Assembly (NCBI GenBank): GCA_027064785.1
Contig: JAMOPE010000387.1
Span: 1-7,245, forward strand
Direction: 5' to 3'
DNA: 7,245 nt
Origin: Geobacteraceae bacterium
GTDB taxonomy: Bacteria; Desulfobacterota; Desulfuromonadia; Desulfuromonadales; Geopsychrobacteraceae
Shown: in pieces, positions 1-6,192 of the stretch
How positions within the stretch are numbered: position 1 is the first letter of the stretch
Layout of the letters: every line of letters starts with the position of its first letter
The notes under the pieces: generated by a model
Database searches by the model: none
The model's input: only the letters and a program-made list of their open reading frames with translations
Told to the model about the DNA's origin: nothing
Position numbers and translations under genes: made by a program

Positions 1-723
1 GGTCGGGGTCAGATACTGCCCGAGGGTCAGCAGCTGGCAATGGTGTTTACGTAAATCAGCCATCACCTGCAATACCTCATCCTCCGCCTCTCCCATCCCC
101 AGCATCAATCCCGACTTGGTCACAATGGTCGAATCAACATGATGAACTTCTGCCAGCAGATCAAGGGAACGCTGATATTCAGCTTCAGGACGCACCAGAG
201 AATAGAGTCGCGGCACCGTTTCAACATTATGTCCGAGGATGTCGGGATGTTCAGCAAGAATTGCAGCAAGGGCCGCCCAATTCCCCTGTAAATCGGAAAT
301 CAGCAACTCAATCCGGCAATCATCGGTACGCTGGCGAATCTCGCGGATCAGAGCAACAAACTGACCCGCTCCGCCGTCATCCAGATCATCCCGGGTCACG
401 GTGGTAATAACGGCGTGTTTCAGTTCCAGATCGATAATCGCTTTGGCAACGTTTGCCGGTTCGGCAGGATCGGGCGGAGCAAGCTGGCCGCTACCGACAT
501 TACAGAAATGACAGTGGCGACTGCAAAGGCTGCCAAGGATCATAAACGTCGCGGTTCCCTTGCTCCAGCACTCACCCTGATTAGGACAGGCCGCACTACG
601 GCACACCGAGTGGAGCCCGTGGAGCCGATGATAGCGGTCAATCCGGGTGTAGTTCTCCCCCGCAGGAAATTTAACTTTTAGCCATTCCGGCTTACGGATA
701 TAATTATCTTGCATCGTATTCAT
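1..723 (-). CDS. lipA: Lipoyl synthase LipA, 3' end cut by window edge
   Basis: Radical-SAM enzyme that inserts two sulfur atoms into the octanoyl group carried on lipoyl-domain proteins or GcvH, completing lipoate synthesis in the cytoplasm. The first 241 residues are present. The family-specific N-terminal cysteines are seen as CRSAACPNQGEC (C41, C46, C52; auxiliary 4Fe-4S cluster that donates sulfur), followed by the radical-SAM motif CSRHCHFC (C67, C71, C74). LipA is usually about 280-320 residues, so some 40-80 C-terminal residues lie beyond position 1. Two in-frame ATG codons compete for the start, at 723 and 714; a GGGA lies only 2 nt before the first but 11 nt before the second, so 714 is a real alternative. 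It follows rubredoxin on the same strand but is separated from it by a terminator. A TACTAT (positions 768-763) could be its -10 element, without a clear -35. Identity is very secure. Confidence 0.96.
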   Translation of the reverse strand, partial: MNTMQDNYIRKPEWLKVKFPAGENYTRIDRYHRLHGLHSVCRSAACPNQGECWSKGTATFMILGSLCSRHCHFCNVGSGQLAPPDPAEPANVAKAIIDLELKHAVITTVTRDDLDDGGAGQFVALIREIRQRTDDCRIELLISDLQGNWAALAAILAEHPDILGHNVETVPRLYSLVRPEAEYQRSLDLLAEVHHVDSTIVTKSGLMLGMGEAEDEVLQVMADLRKHHCQLLTLGQYLTPT

Positions 724-793
724 TGTCCCATGTTGTATTTCAACAGCGTCAAGAAAGGACGAATAGTACCGAGTTAGCAGAAATTTCGCGACG

Positions 794-828
794 AAAAAAG
801 GCCCGATTGCTTAAAAACAATCGGGCCT
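794..828 (-). terminator. Intrinsic terminator downstream of rubredoxin
   Basis: A perfect 11-bp stem (799-809 paired with 818-828, arms AGGCCCGATTG / CAATCGGGCCT) encloses an 8-nt loop. Read on the minus strand the stem is followed directly by a run of Ts (798-794, part of the stem-flanking A-tract on the plus strand). It ends the rubredoxin transcript, before lipA. On the plus strand the stem is followed only by CATTTTC, so plus-strand termination would be weaker. Confidence 0.9.
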
Positions 829-855
829 CATTTTCAACACAATCCCAAACGGGAT

Positions 856-1014
856 TTATGCAGGTTCAAAATCAGATTTACCAACACCACAGAGAGGGCA
901 GAGCCAATCTTCAGCAATGTTTTCAAAGCTGGTTCCCGGCTCTACGCCGTTATCGGGATCGCCTTCTTCGGGATCATAAATATAACCACAGACAACACAG
1001 ACATATTTTTCCAT
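856..1014 (-). CDS. Rubredoxin
   Basis: A 52-residue one-iron electron carrier of the cytoplasm, typical of anaerobes, where it passes electrons to oxygen- or peroxide-reducing enzymes or other partners. The four iron-binding cysteines are present in the standard two knuckles, CVVCG (C6, C9) and CPLCG (C39, C42), with the usual [14 protein letters not shown] and EDW segments between them; the length is exactly that of the classical family. Start ATG at 1014 is supported by GGAG 7 nt upstream on the minus strand. A small hairpin (841-846 with 851-856) overlaps the stop codon, and a strong terminator lies about 30 nt further on. It lies 116 nt downstream of elbB on the same strand and may be co-transcribed with it or have its own promoter in that gap. 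The electron-transfer partner cannot be read from the window. Confidence 0.96.
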   Translation of the reverse strand: MEKYVCVVCGYIYDPEEGDPDNGVEPGTSFENIAEDWLCPLCGVGKSDFEPA

Positions 1015-1106
1015 TTTAAATCTCCATCAGTTAAAGAGTTTATGTTTACTTAAAGTGACATTCTCAATACCTGACCACAATAGTCATGTTTGTCTTTTTC
1101 TGCAAC

Positions 1107-1140
1107 AAAAAAATGGATTGTCTTAAAAAATCAGTCAATC
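1107..1140 (-). terminator. Possible weak terminator after elbB
   Basis: On the minus strand, bases 1140-1136 (GATTG) pair with 1120-1116 (CAATC), extended past one mismatch by two more pairs, and are followed by CATTTTTTTG. The stem starts inside the last codons of elbB. The short, mismatched stem makes this a weak candidate; it might permit partial read-through into rubredoxin. Confidence 0.35.
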
Positions 1141-1793
1141 GCCGCGACAAATGCCTTGATGGTCTTCTCAATTCCCTCGGCAGCTTCACTGATACTGCCG
1201 GCAAGCATATAAGCGGGAGTGGTAAACAATTTATTTTTCTCATCAAGAACATAGTCAACAACCGGGCACGGAACATGGGTGGCACCCATCGCAGTAACGG
1301 CTCCAGCAGTTTCCTCATCGGTTCCGATAGTCAACTGGGGATTCAACTGATCACCCCCCAGAACCTTGGCAACCAGTGCCGGGGCAATACACAATGCCGC
1401 CAGTGGTTTCTTTGCCGTGACGATTTCACGAATCAACCGGGCAACTTCAGGTTGAGCCTCACACTCCGGCCCTTTAAACGCAAAGTCACACAGATTCTTC
1501 GCCGCTCCGAAGCCACCGGGGATCAATAAAGCATCAAGGTCGCTCCCTTTGACCGTGGCAATATCGACAATTTCACCACGGGCAATTCGCGCTGCTTCCT
1601 GCAGAACATTGCGGGTTTCACCATCAACAGCGTTGCCATTCAGATGATTGACCACCGCGTGATCAATATTTGGAGCCATGCAGACGATATCGACCCCGGC
1701 ACGATCAAGTGCCAGCAGACTGATAACCGCTTCGTGAATTTCGCTGCCGTCATAAACACCGCAGCCAGCCAGAACAACACCAACTTTTGCCAT
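1131..1793 (-). CDS. elbB: ElbB-type DJ-1/PfpI family protein (isoprenoid biosynthesis glyoxalase ElbB)
   Basis: A 220-residue cytoplasmic protein of the ElbB branch of the DJ-1/PfpI superfamily. Family members have glyoxalase-like activity in vitro, and the E. coli member was first noted through increased lycopene production; the physiological substrate is not settled. Seen here: the signature N-terminus MAKVGVVLAGCGVYDGSEIHE, with the strand-loop IPGGFGAAKNL (91-101) and the nucleophile elbow ALCIAP with Cys135. The length matches the family (about 217-220). The start at 1793 is chosen over an upstream in-frame ATG at 1826 because AGGAGG sits 5 nt before it and conservation begins there. 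It lies 83 nt downstream of the cupin-XRE regulator on the same strand, so it is a possible target or operon partner of that regulator. Confidence 0.93.
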   Translation of the reverse strand: MAKVGVVLAGCGVYDGSEIHEAVISLLALDRAGVDIVCMAPNIDHAVVNHLNGNAVDGETRNVLQEAARIARGEIVDIATVKGSDLDALLIPGGFGAAKNLCDFAFKGPECEAQPEVARLIREIVTAKKPLAALCIAPALVAKVLGGDQLNPQLTIGTDEETAGAVTAMGATHVPCPVVDYVLDEKNKLFTTPAYMLAGSISEAAEGIEKTIKAFVAAID

Positions 1794-1798
1794 GACAA

Positions 1799-1804
1799 CC
1801 TCCT
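1799..1804 (-). promoter_or_regulatory. Ribosome binding site of elbB
   Basis: AGGAGG on the minus strand, 5 nt before the ATG at 1793. It decides the start against the longer reading that begins at 1826. Confidence 0.85.
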
Positions 1805-1832
1805 GATGAAAATTGAGTGTTAACAAGTAACA

Positions 1833-1861
1833 GTTTTAAGCGTAACAGAAAATCGACACAA
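1833..1861 (-). promoter_or_regulatory. Candidate promoter for elbB
   Basis: On the minus strand TTGTGT (1861-1856) and TAAAAC (1838-1833) are separated by 17 bp. Only three and four of six bases match the sigma-70 consensus. A 7-bp direct repeat CTGTTAC (1848-1842 and 1833-1827) brackets the -10 element with a 15-bp period and could be a regulator site. This is a candidate only. Confidence 0.3.
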
Positions 1862-1876
1862 TATGGGAATCGATCA

Positions 1877-2470
1877 TCAATTACGCGGGTAAAGCACTGC
1901 AATCCCGTGGGCGACCTGTGTCCCAAGGGCCCGCAGGCGATGAGGTTCATTCGAATCCCAATAGACCGAATCACCGGGGTTCAGGATATAGGTCTCTGTC
2001 CCATGAGTCAATTCAACCTGCCCTTCAAGAATATAGAAAAACTCTTCCCCCGGATGGCACACCGGTTGCGCCTGATCGGTCTGACCCGGATCGAACTCAA
2101 CCAGAAATGGCTCCATATGCTTGTGCTTTTTCCCATAAGCCAGAGAATGGTAGAAATAGGGCTGGGGAGCCCCGCCGTGACTCGACTGACGATTCATCCG
2201 CTCGGCATCGTCAGCGCGGACAACGAGGCACTTTTGATGATTGTCTTCCTCTTCAAAAAATGTCTGTAACGGCATTTTTAATGCCTTGGCAATTCGTAAC
2301 AGCGTTGCCAGTGGCGGAATCACCTGATCATTTTCCACCTGTGACAACAACGGTTTAGACAACTCCGTTGCCTCTGACAAATCCTGCAACGTCATCCGTC
2401 GCTTTAGCCTGAGAACACGAATTTTCTGCCCGATTTGCAATTCCCGAACTTCAGATCTAAACTCATCCAT
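1877..2470 (-). CDS. XRE-family transcription regulator with C-terminal cupin domain
   Basis: A 197-residue DNA-binding regulator of the widespread HTH_3 plus cupin_2 type; members sense a small ligand through the cupin barrel and usually act on neighbouring metabolic genes. Residues about 14-68 form the XRE helix-turn-helix (IRVLRLKRRMTLQDLSEA, then LSKPLLSQVENDQVIPPLATL). Residues about 118-190 form the cupin, with motif-1-like HPGEEFFYILEG and motif-2-like LNPGDSVYWDSNEPHR. The length is normal for this architecture. Start ATG at 2470 has a weak GGGA 8-9 nt upstream; translation ends in tandem TGA TGA stops. It is divergent from the HAD phosphatase gene and is followed on its own strand by elbB. 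The ligand is not recognisable from sequence; polyamines, amino acids and others are known for relatives. Family call is firm, target genes are inference. Confidence 0.93.
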   Translation of the reverse strand: MDEFRSEVRELQIGQKIRVLRLKRRMTLQDLSEATELSKPLLSQVENDQVIPPLATLLRIAKALKMPLQTFFEEEDNHQKCLVVRADDAERMNRQSSHGGAPQPYFYHSLAYGKKHKHMEPFLVEFDPGQTDQAQPVCHPGEEFFYILEGQVELTHGTETYILNPGDSVYWDSNEPHRLRALGTQVAHGIAVLYPRN

Positions 2471-2584
2471 TGCTATTTCCCGATAACAGATTGATAATTC
2501 AAGCTGAATCAGTCACCGACTCACTCAGATTCAATCAACTTTTAACGTCCATTGGACAAACAGTCAAGTTTCACAGGAACTTTA
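2471..2584. promoter_or_regulatory. Divergent intergenic region between the regulator and the HAD gene
   Basis: This 114-bp gap must hold the promoters for both divergent genes, but no good sigma-70 pair is visible. It contains an inverted repeat TGAATC (2505-2510) / GATTCA (2528-2533) with a 17-bp spacer, and a shorter imperfect palindrome TTGATAATTCAA (2491-2502). Either could be the binding site of the cupin-XRE protein for autoregulation. The repeats are short, so this is tentative. Confidence 0.35.
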
Positions 2585-3325
2585 ATGATGTCACAGTCCC
2601 AACAAAACGCACCGATTAAAGCGATCCTTTTCGATTTGGATGGCACTCTCCTTCGGGTTCACATGTCAGAATTCATCCCGAAATATCTACAAGGGCTCGC
2701 CTCCTATTGCGTCGAACCGGAGCAAACCGAGCTATTTATCAAGACACTGCTCCAATCGATTCGAGACCTGATCCACACCGAAGGGGATGGATTACAGACC
2801 AACGAAGAACGGATCTGCTGCTGGATGGAAGAAAAACTTGCCGTCACACAGGACACCCTGAAAACCAGCTTAGCCCGTTTCAAAAATAACGGGATTGCTG
2901 ATCTGCAACCACTGGTTCACACCATCCCTCTGGCACAGCAGATCGTCAAAGAGTGTCTCCCCTCCGGTTTGCCGCTGGTTCTGGCAACCAACCCGGTATT
3001 CCCGAACTTCATGATTCAGGCACGCCTTGAATGGGGTGGGCTGAATGAAGAGAACTTCTGCCACCTGACCAGCTACGAAAATAGTTGCTATTGCAAACCA
3101 CAGGCTGGATATTTCAGCGAAATTGCCGACAGGCTTGGGATCTCACCCGAAAATTGCCTGATGGTGGGGAACGACACCAGTCACGATCTTTCCGCAGCAG
3201 CCATTGGAATGCAGACGTATCTGGTTGACACATGGCTGGTTGAGCACGAAGGACCGGAGTGGCCGTGTGAACATCGCGGTGACCACGCCGACCTGCAACG
3301 CTTCTTGCGGGAAAGACTCAGCTGA
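2585..3325 (+). CDS. HAD-superfamily hydrolase (phosphatase-like)
   Basis: A 246-residue cytoplasmic hydrolase of the haloacid dehalogenase superfamily, most likely a small-molecule phosphatase. All four catalytic motifs are visible: motif I FDLDGT (nucleophile Asp17, acid/base Asp19), motif II LATNP (Thr135), motif III Lys171 in CYCKPQAGYF, and motif IV MVGNDTSHD (Asp197, Asp201). An alpha-helical C1-type cap fits between motifs I and II (about residues 25-115). Start ATG at 2585 is preferred because AGGA lies 6 nt upstream; the next codon is also ATG (2588), and an upstream in-frame TTG at 2552 lacks support. It is the first gene of the HAD-Nudix-Nudix-nfo set, 53 nt ahead of the first Nudix gene. 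The substrate is unknown; the neighbourhood suggests a nucleotide or sugar-phosphate product, which is inference. Confidence 0.9.
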   Translation: MMSQSQQNAPIKAILFDLDGTLLRVHMSEFIPKYLQGLASYCVEPEQTELFIKTLLQSIRDLIHTEGDGLQTNEERICCWMEEKLAVTQDTLKTSLARFKNNGIADLQPLVHTIPLAQQIVKECLPSGLPLVLATNPVFPNFMIQARLEWGGLNEENFCHLTSYENSCYCKPQAGYFSEIADRLGISPENCLMVGNDTSHDLSAAAIGMQTYLVDTWLVEHEGPEWPCEHRGDHADLQRFLRERLS

Positions 3326-3365
3326 GCACTAACAACAAATCCATTCTCCATCCATTCAGAATGAA

Positions 3366-3369
3366 AGGA
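3366..3369 (+). promoter_or_regulatory. Ribosome binding site for the TTG-started Nudix gene
   Basis: AGGA, 9 nt before the TTG at 3379. It supports the non-ATG start. A short inverted repeat CATTCT / AGAATG (3342-3347 with 3358-3363) lies just upstream and could modestly affect access to this site. Confidence 0.6.
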
Positions 3370-3378
3370 TACTGAATT

Positions 3379-3906
3379 TTGAGCAAACTTAGAGAAGAGA
3401 TCATCTACCACGGACGGATTCTTGATCTGGCACGAGAAACCCATCAGATGCCAAATAAAAAAGAGTCGGGCTTTGAAATTGTGCAGCATCCGGGTGGTGC
3501 AGCAGCCCTCCCGGTTCTCCCCGATGGGCGACTGCTGCTGATCCGCCAGTTCCGCCCTGCCGCACAGGATTATATCTATGAAATTCCGGCGGGACGGCTG
3601 GAGCCGGGAGAAGATGCCGCGATGTGTGTTGCGCGTGAACTGGAAGAAGAGGTCGGCTACCAACCGCAGCACCTTGAATCGCTCGGTTATGTTTACAGCA
3701 GCGTCGGCTTCTGTACCGAAAAAATTTATTTGTTCATTGCCAGCGATTTACAGCAGACTCAAACCGCACTGGAACCCGATGAGTTCATCGAACCGCACAT
3801 CGTCACCTTAGACAAAGCTCTCGAGATGATTTCGACAGGCGTTATCGACGATGCAAAAACCCAGATTGCGCTACTGCGTTACGCCATCAATCACAGGAAA
3901 GTGTAA
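3379..3906 (+). CDS. Nudix hydrolase, ADP-ribose pyrophosphatase type
   Basis: A 175-residue cytoplasmic Nudix enzyme, probably splitting ADP-ribose to AMP and ribose 5-phosphate with Mg2+. The Nudix box is complete: G72, E78, then R86-E87-L-E-E90-E91-V-G93-Y, matching GX5EX7REUXEEXGU. Upstream are the ADPRase-like features GFEIVQHPGGAAALPV, IRQFRP and YEIPAGRLEPGE, and downstream the typical SVGFCTEKIYLF segment. Length fits NudF/YffH-like enzymes (about 170-210). The start is TTG at 3379, with AGGA 9 nt upstream and the normal family N-terminus following. Its stop is 5 nt before nudC, whose ribosome site (AGGA, 3895-3898) lies inside this gene's end, indicating tight coupling. The substrate is inferred from sequence resemblance; other nucleoside-diphosphate sugars are possible. 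Confidence 0.9.
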   Translation: MSKLREEIIYHGRILDLARETHQMPNKKESGFEIVQHPGGAAALPVLPDGRLLLIRQFRPAAQDYIYEIPAGRLEPGEDAAMCVARELEEEVGYQPQHLESLGYVYSSVGFCTEKIYLFIASDLQQTQTALEPDEFIEPHIVTLDKALEMISTGVIDDAKTQIALLRYAINHRKV

Positions 3907-3911
3907 ATTCA

Positions 3912-4781
3912 ATGTCTTTGCCCGATTTTTACCCTGCACCCATCGATCTTCCGTTTAACCGTACCGCACTCGACAATAACTTCCAGATTGCCACCCCCGA
4001 TCAGGACCCCGGCGGGTCGGGAGTCTGGCTTATATTGCAGGGGGGAGCAATGCTGGTCGTTCAGACTCAGCGGGGCTACGCCCTCCCCGCAGGAGAATCC
4101 CCCGTTCTGACCACCCCGACGCCACCGCTCTACATCGGCCAGTGGCAAAACCAGCCCTGCCGGATGCTTAAAATTCCAACCGACACCGAATTGCCCCCAC
4201 AGCTTCACCCCGAACCTCTCCGGGCAATGGAGACAAAAATTCCCATTGAGTTGCTGACCCTTGGCGGAATCGGACAAATGATCCATCACTGGGAAAGCAA
4301 CAGCAAGAACTGCAGCCACTGTGGTCAAGTCATGGACCGTCTCCCCGGTGAATGGGGAAAGAGCTGCCCCGATTGCAACCACAGCTATTTCCCCCGAATC
4401 TACCCGTGTGTGATTGGGCTGGTCATCAAAGGAGATGAAATCCTCCTCGCCCGTAAGCCGGAGTGGACCGACGGACGTTACAGTCTGGTTGCCGGATTTG
4501 TCGAGTTTGGTGAATCGCTCGAAGAAACCATGATGCGGGAAACTGTCGAGGAAACAAACATTCAGATCAAAAATGTCCGCTATATCGGCAGTCAATCGTG
4601 GCCCTTCCCCAGTCAATTGATGTGCGGTTTTGTCGCCGATTATGCCGGCGGCGAAATAAATTTGAACGATAAAGAACTCGCCGACGCAAAATGGTGTAAA
4701 CTCGATCAACTTCCAACGCTACCGCCTAAACGGAGCATCGCCCGCTGGCTGATTGACCGGGCGGCAGACTACATATCTTGA
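3912..4781 (+). CDS. nudC: NADH pyrophosphatase NudC (zinc-ribbon Nudix hydrolase)
   Basis: A 289-residue enzyme that cleaves NAD(H) to NMN(H) and AMP; NudC of E. coli also removes 5' NAD caps from RNA. Domains in order: an N-terminal NUDIX-like domain (about 1-125), a zinc ribbon with C134-x2-C137 and C152-x2-C155, and the Nudix domain with G195, E201, R209-E210 and E213-E214. The NudC-specific NAD motif follows as SQSWPFPS (227-234). Two small departures from the usual consensus are seen: Ser229 where family members normally have Pro in SQPWPFP, and Asn216 where the Nudix box normally has Gly. All catalytic glutamates are present, so it should be active. Slightly longer than the 257-residue E. 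coli protein, mainly in the N-terminal part. It starts 5 nt after the preceding Nudix gene and ends 22 nt before nfo. Confidence 0.95.
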   Translation: MSLPDFYPAPIDLPFNRTALDNNFQIATPDQDPGGSGVWLILQGGAMLVVQTQRGYALPAGESPVLTTPTPPLYIGQWQNQPCRMLKIPTDTELPPQLHPEPLRAMETKIPIELLTLGGIGQMIHHWESNSKNCSHCGQVMDRLPGEWGKSCPDCNHSYFPRIYPCVIGLVIKGDEILLARKPEWTDGRYSLVAGFVEFGESLEETMMRETVEETNIQIKNVRYIGSQSWPFPSQLMCGFVADYAGGEINLNDKELADAKWCKLDQLPTLPPKRSIARWLIDRAADYIS

Positions 4782-4790
4782 AGAGACAGA

Positions 4791-4795
4791 AGGAG
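4791..4795 (+). promoter_or_regulatory. Ribosome binding site of nfo
   Basis: AGGAG, 8 nt before the ATG at 4804. It fixes the nfo start and argues against the 17-residue longer reading from 4753, which would overlap the end of nudC. Confidence 0.8.
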
Positions 4796-4803
4796 ATTAT
4801 TCC

Positions 4804-5655
4804 ATGAAATATATCGGTGCCCACGTCAGTGCCGCAGGCGGTGTTTTCAATGCCCCACTTAACGCGACAAAAATCGGTGCAACCGCCTTTGCTTTGTTCA
4901 CCAAGAACCAGAAACAATGGAAAGCAGCCCCCCTGACTGAGGAAGTAATCAACAAATTCAAGCAAAACTGTAAAACCCATAATTTCAAGCCTGAGCAGAT
5001 TCTGCCCCACGACAGCTACCTGATCAACCTGGGTCACCCTGAAGCTGAGAAACTGGAAAAATCACGCAACGCTTTTATCGATGAACTGCAACGCTGTCAA
5101 CAACTGGGGCTGGTCTACCTGAATTTTCACCCCGGGACACATCTCAAGAAAATGAGTGAGGACGATTGCCTGAGTCGCATTGCCGAATCGATCAATCTGG
5201 CGCTACAGCAGGTTGAGGATGTCACCGCCGTCATTGAAAATACGGCCGGGCAGGGAAGCAACCTCGGCTATCGATTTGACCATCTGGCACAGATTATTGA
5301 TCAGGTTGATGATAAAAGCCGGGTCGGAGTCTGCCTCGATACCTGCCACACATTCGTTTCGGGCTACGACCTGCGTGGTGCTGAAATGTGCGAGAAAACC
5401 TTTGCTGAATTTGAGCAGGTCGTCGGATTCCAGTACCTGAAAGGGATGCATATCAATGACAGCAAAACTCCCTTCGCCAGCAAAGTCGACCGCCACGCCC
5501 CCCTAGGTGCCGGAGAAATCGGCTGGGGCTGTTTTGAATACATTATGGCCGATAAGCGTTTCGACGGCATTCCTATGGTTCTCGAAACGACTAATCCGGA
5601 ACTGTGGCCTGAAGAGATTGCTGCACTAAAGCGACTTGCAGGACTAACAAGTTAG
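4804..5655 (+). CDS. nfo: Endonuclease IV (AP endonuclease Nfo)
   Basis: A 283-residue TIM-barrel AP endonuclease that cuts the DNA backbone 5' to abasic sites and removes blocked 3' ends in base excision repair. All residues corresponding to the nine metal ligands of the three-zinc centre of E. coli Nfo can be found: His in LPHDSYL, His in NFHPGTH, Glu in VIENTAGQG, Asp and His in CLDTCHTF, His in GMHINDSK, Asp and His in VDRHAPLG, and Glu in VLETTNP. Length is practically that of the E. coli protein (285). The N-terminus [13 protein letters not shown] is the standard family start. It is the last gene of the plus-strand set, 22 nt after nudC, and is followed by an intrinsic terminator. Confidence 0.97.
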   Translation: MKYIGAHVSAAGGVFNAPLNATKIGATAFALFTKNQKQWKAAPLTEEVINKFKQNCKTHNFKPEQILPHDSYLINLGHPEAEKLEKSRNAFIDELQRCQQLGLVYLNFHPGTHLKKMSEDDCLSRIAESINLALQQVEDVTAVIENTAGQGSNLGYRFDHLAQIIDQVDDKSRVGVCLDTCHTFVSGYDLRGAEMCEKTFAEFEQVVGFQYLKGMHINDSKTPFASKVDRHAPLGAGEIGWGCFEYIMADKRFDGIPMVLETTNPELWPEEIAALKRLAGLTS

Positions 5656-5674
5656 AAGAAACAAATTCCTTCAG

Positions 5675-5720
5675 AGGGGAGAATACTCACTGTTAATCGA
5701 GGACTCTCCCCTTGTTTATT
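5675..5720 (+). terminator. Intrinsic terminator after nfo
   Basis: An 8-bp perfect G/C-rich stem, AGGGGAGA (5675-5682) with TCTCCCCT (5705-5712), is followed by TGTTTATT. The 22-nt interior can form an additional short CTC/GAG stem (5686-5688 with 5699-5701). It lies 20 nt after the nfo stop and isolates the downstream promoter region. Confidence 0.75.
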
Positions 5721-5728
5721 CCTCCCCC

Positions 5729-5758
5729 ATAATTTTTGTGCATATGCACAAAAATTAT
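5729..5758. promoter_or_regulatory. Palindromic operator O1 (30-bp perfect palindrome)
   Basis: A perfect 30-bp dyad centred between 5743 and 5744, with core TGTGCATATGCACA flanked by T5/A5 and AT-rich ends. It ends 1 bp before the -35 hexamer. It shares an 18-nt identical stretch, TTTTTGTGCATATGCACA, with O2. The form TTGTG-N6-CACAA resembles Rex (N8) and CRP (TGTG-N8-CACA) sites but has a 2-bp shorter spacer, so neither is assigned. Confidence 0.8.
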
Positions 5759-5759
5759 C

Positions 5760-5788
5760 TTGACAGATCCACCTCTGAAGACTAATCT
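5760..5788 (+). promoter_or_regulatory. Sigma-70 promoter of the Gly-rich protein/NifX-like cluster
   Basis: TTGACA (5760-5765), a perfect -35 element, and TAATCT (5783-5788), a modest -10 element, are spaced by exactly 17 bp. Transcription would begin near 5795, inside O2. It stands between two copies of the same palindrome, the layout of a tightly controlled promoter. Confidence 0.75.
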
Positions 5789-5789
5789 C

Positions 5790-5807
5790 TTTTTGTGCAT
5801 ATGCACA
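5790..5807. promoter_or_regulatory. Palindromic operator O2 over the transcription start
   Basis: The second copy of the core TGTGCATATGCACA (5794-5807) with the same T5 run at its left. It lies just after the -10 element and covers the predicted +1, a position at which a bound protein would block initiation. Its right flank is ATTTAAG, so the dyad does not extend beyond 14 bp, unlike O1. Centre-to-centre distance to O1 is 57 bp. Confidence 0.78.
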
Positions 5808-5849
5808 TTTAAGTCAATTCAAACAACTAACAAACAAAAGGAGGCAATT

Positions 5850-6083
5850 ATGCCAGGAAGAGATGGAACAGGGCCTCAAGGTCAAGGAGCTATGACAGGT
5901 CGTGGAATGGGAGTTGCTGACCGTAGACAAGGAACCGGAGCTGCCGGACAGGGTCAGGGACGTGGTCTCGGTTTAGGTCAGAGAAACGGATCGGGTCAAG
6001 GCTGTGGGACTCATACCGGACGCGGACAGGGGCTTGGTGATCGACGTGGTCAGGGCCTTGGGCGTGGCAGAGGAATGCGCTAA
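5850..6083 (+). CDS. Small Gly/Arg/Gln-rich protein, DUF5320-like
   Basis: A 77-residue basic, low-complexity protein of unknown function. Its N-terminus MPGRDGTGPQGQGAMTGRG resembles the signature of the DUF5320 family, small proteins often found beside NifX/NifB-type dinitrogenase cofactor proteins in anaerobes. By count 29 residues are Gly, 12 Arg and 9 Gln; there is no Lys, Glu, Phe, Trp or Tyr, and a single Cys (in GCGTHTG). Degenerate repeats of the type GRGQGLG recur through the second half. No signal peptide or membrane segment is seen. The start is fixed by AGGAGG (5839-5844) 5 nt upstream. It is the first gene after the twin-operator promoter. A structural or chaperone role for a metal cofactor carrier is only inference; the composition also suits RNA or anion binding. 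Confidence 0.85.
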   Translation: MPGRDGTGPQGQGAMTGRGMGVADRRQGTGAAGQGQGRGLGLGQRNGSGQGCGTHTGRGQGLGDRRGQGLGRGRGMR

Positions 6084-6090
6084 ATAATAA

Positions 6091-6163
6091 CGGGCGGGCA
6101 CAGGGACCCGCCCCTACACCATTTTATATGTTTGTGTAGGGGACCCCCCCTGTGGGTTCCCCG
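6091..6163. repeat. Paired inverted G/C-rich hairpin units (REP-like)
   Basis: Two units of 29 and 30 nt face each other (6091-6119 and 6134-6163) around a 14-nt AT-rich spacer. The inner ends are identical in inverted sense (GTGTAGGGG, 9 bp), as is the loop region CCCTGTG. Each unit also folds by itself: GGGCGGG/CCCGCCC in the first (6092-6098 with 6107-6113), and an 8-bp stem with one mismatch in the second (6139-6147 with 6154-6162). No U-tract follows, so this is not a plain terminator. It resembles dispersed intergenic palindromes (GTAGGGGC...CCTGTG...CCC type) recalled from anaerobe genomes. It may stabilise or process the mRNA between the two genes. Confidence 0.7.
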
Positions 6164-6192
6164 ATTTATGACGCAAGAATGGAGTACAAAAT

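Noticed and set aside
1086..1529. Long open frame on the plus strand opposite elbB
   Set aside because: It lies antisense to a gene with full family match, has no recognisable domain, and is a shadow of codon bias.
1918..2358. Open frames on the plus strand opposite the cupin-XRE gene
   Set aside because: The minus-strand product has clear HTH and cupin motifs, and the antisense frames have no family features or ribosome site.
3909..4709. Long open frame on the minus strand opposite nudC
   Set aside because: NudC on the plus strand has complete zinc and Nudix motifs; the antisense product resembles nothing I recognise.
5729..5758. The palindrome as a Rex or CRP/FNR site
   Set aside because: The half-sites TTGTG/CACAA are similar, but the spacer is 6 bp where Rex and CRP need 8, so the match is not sufficient.
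5737..5807. The two palindromes as a CRISPR or transposon end pair
   Set aside because: Only two copies occur, they sit exactly around a promoter, and there is no transposase, target duplication or spacer pattern.
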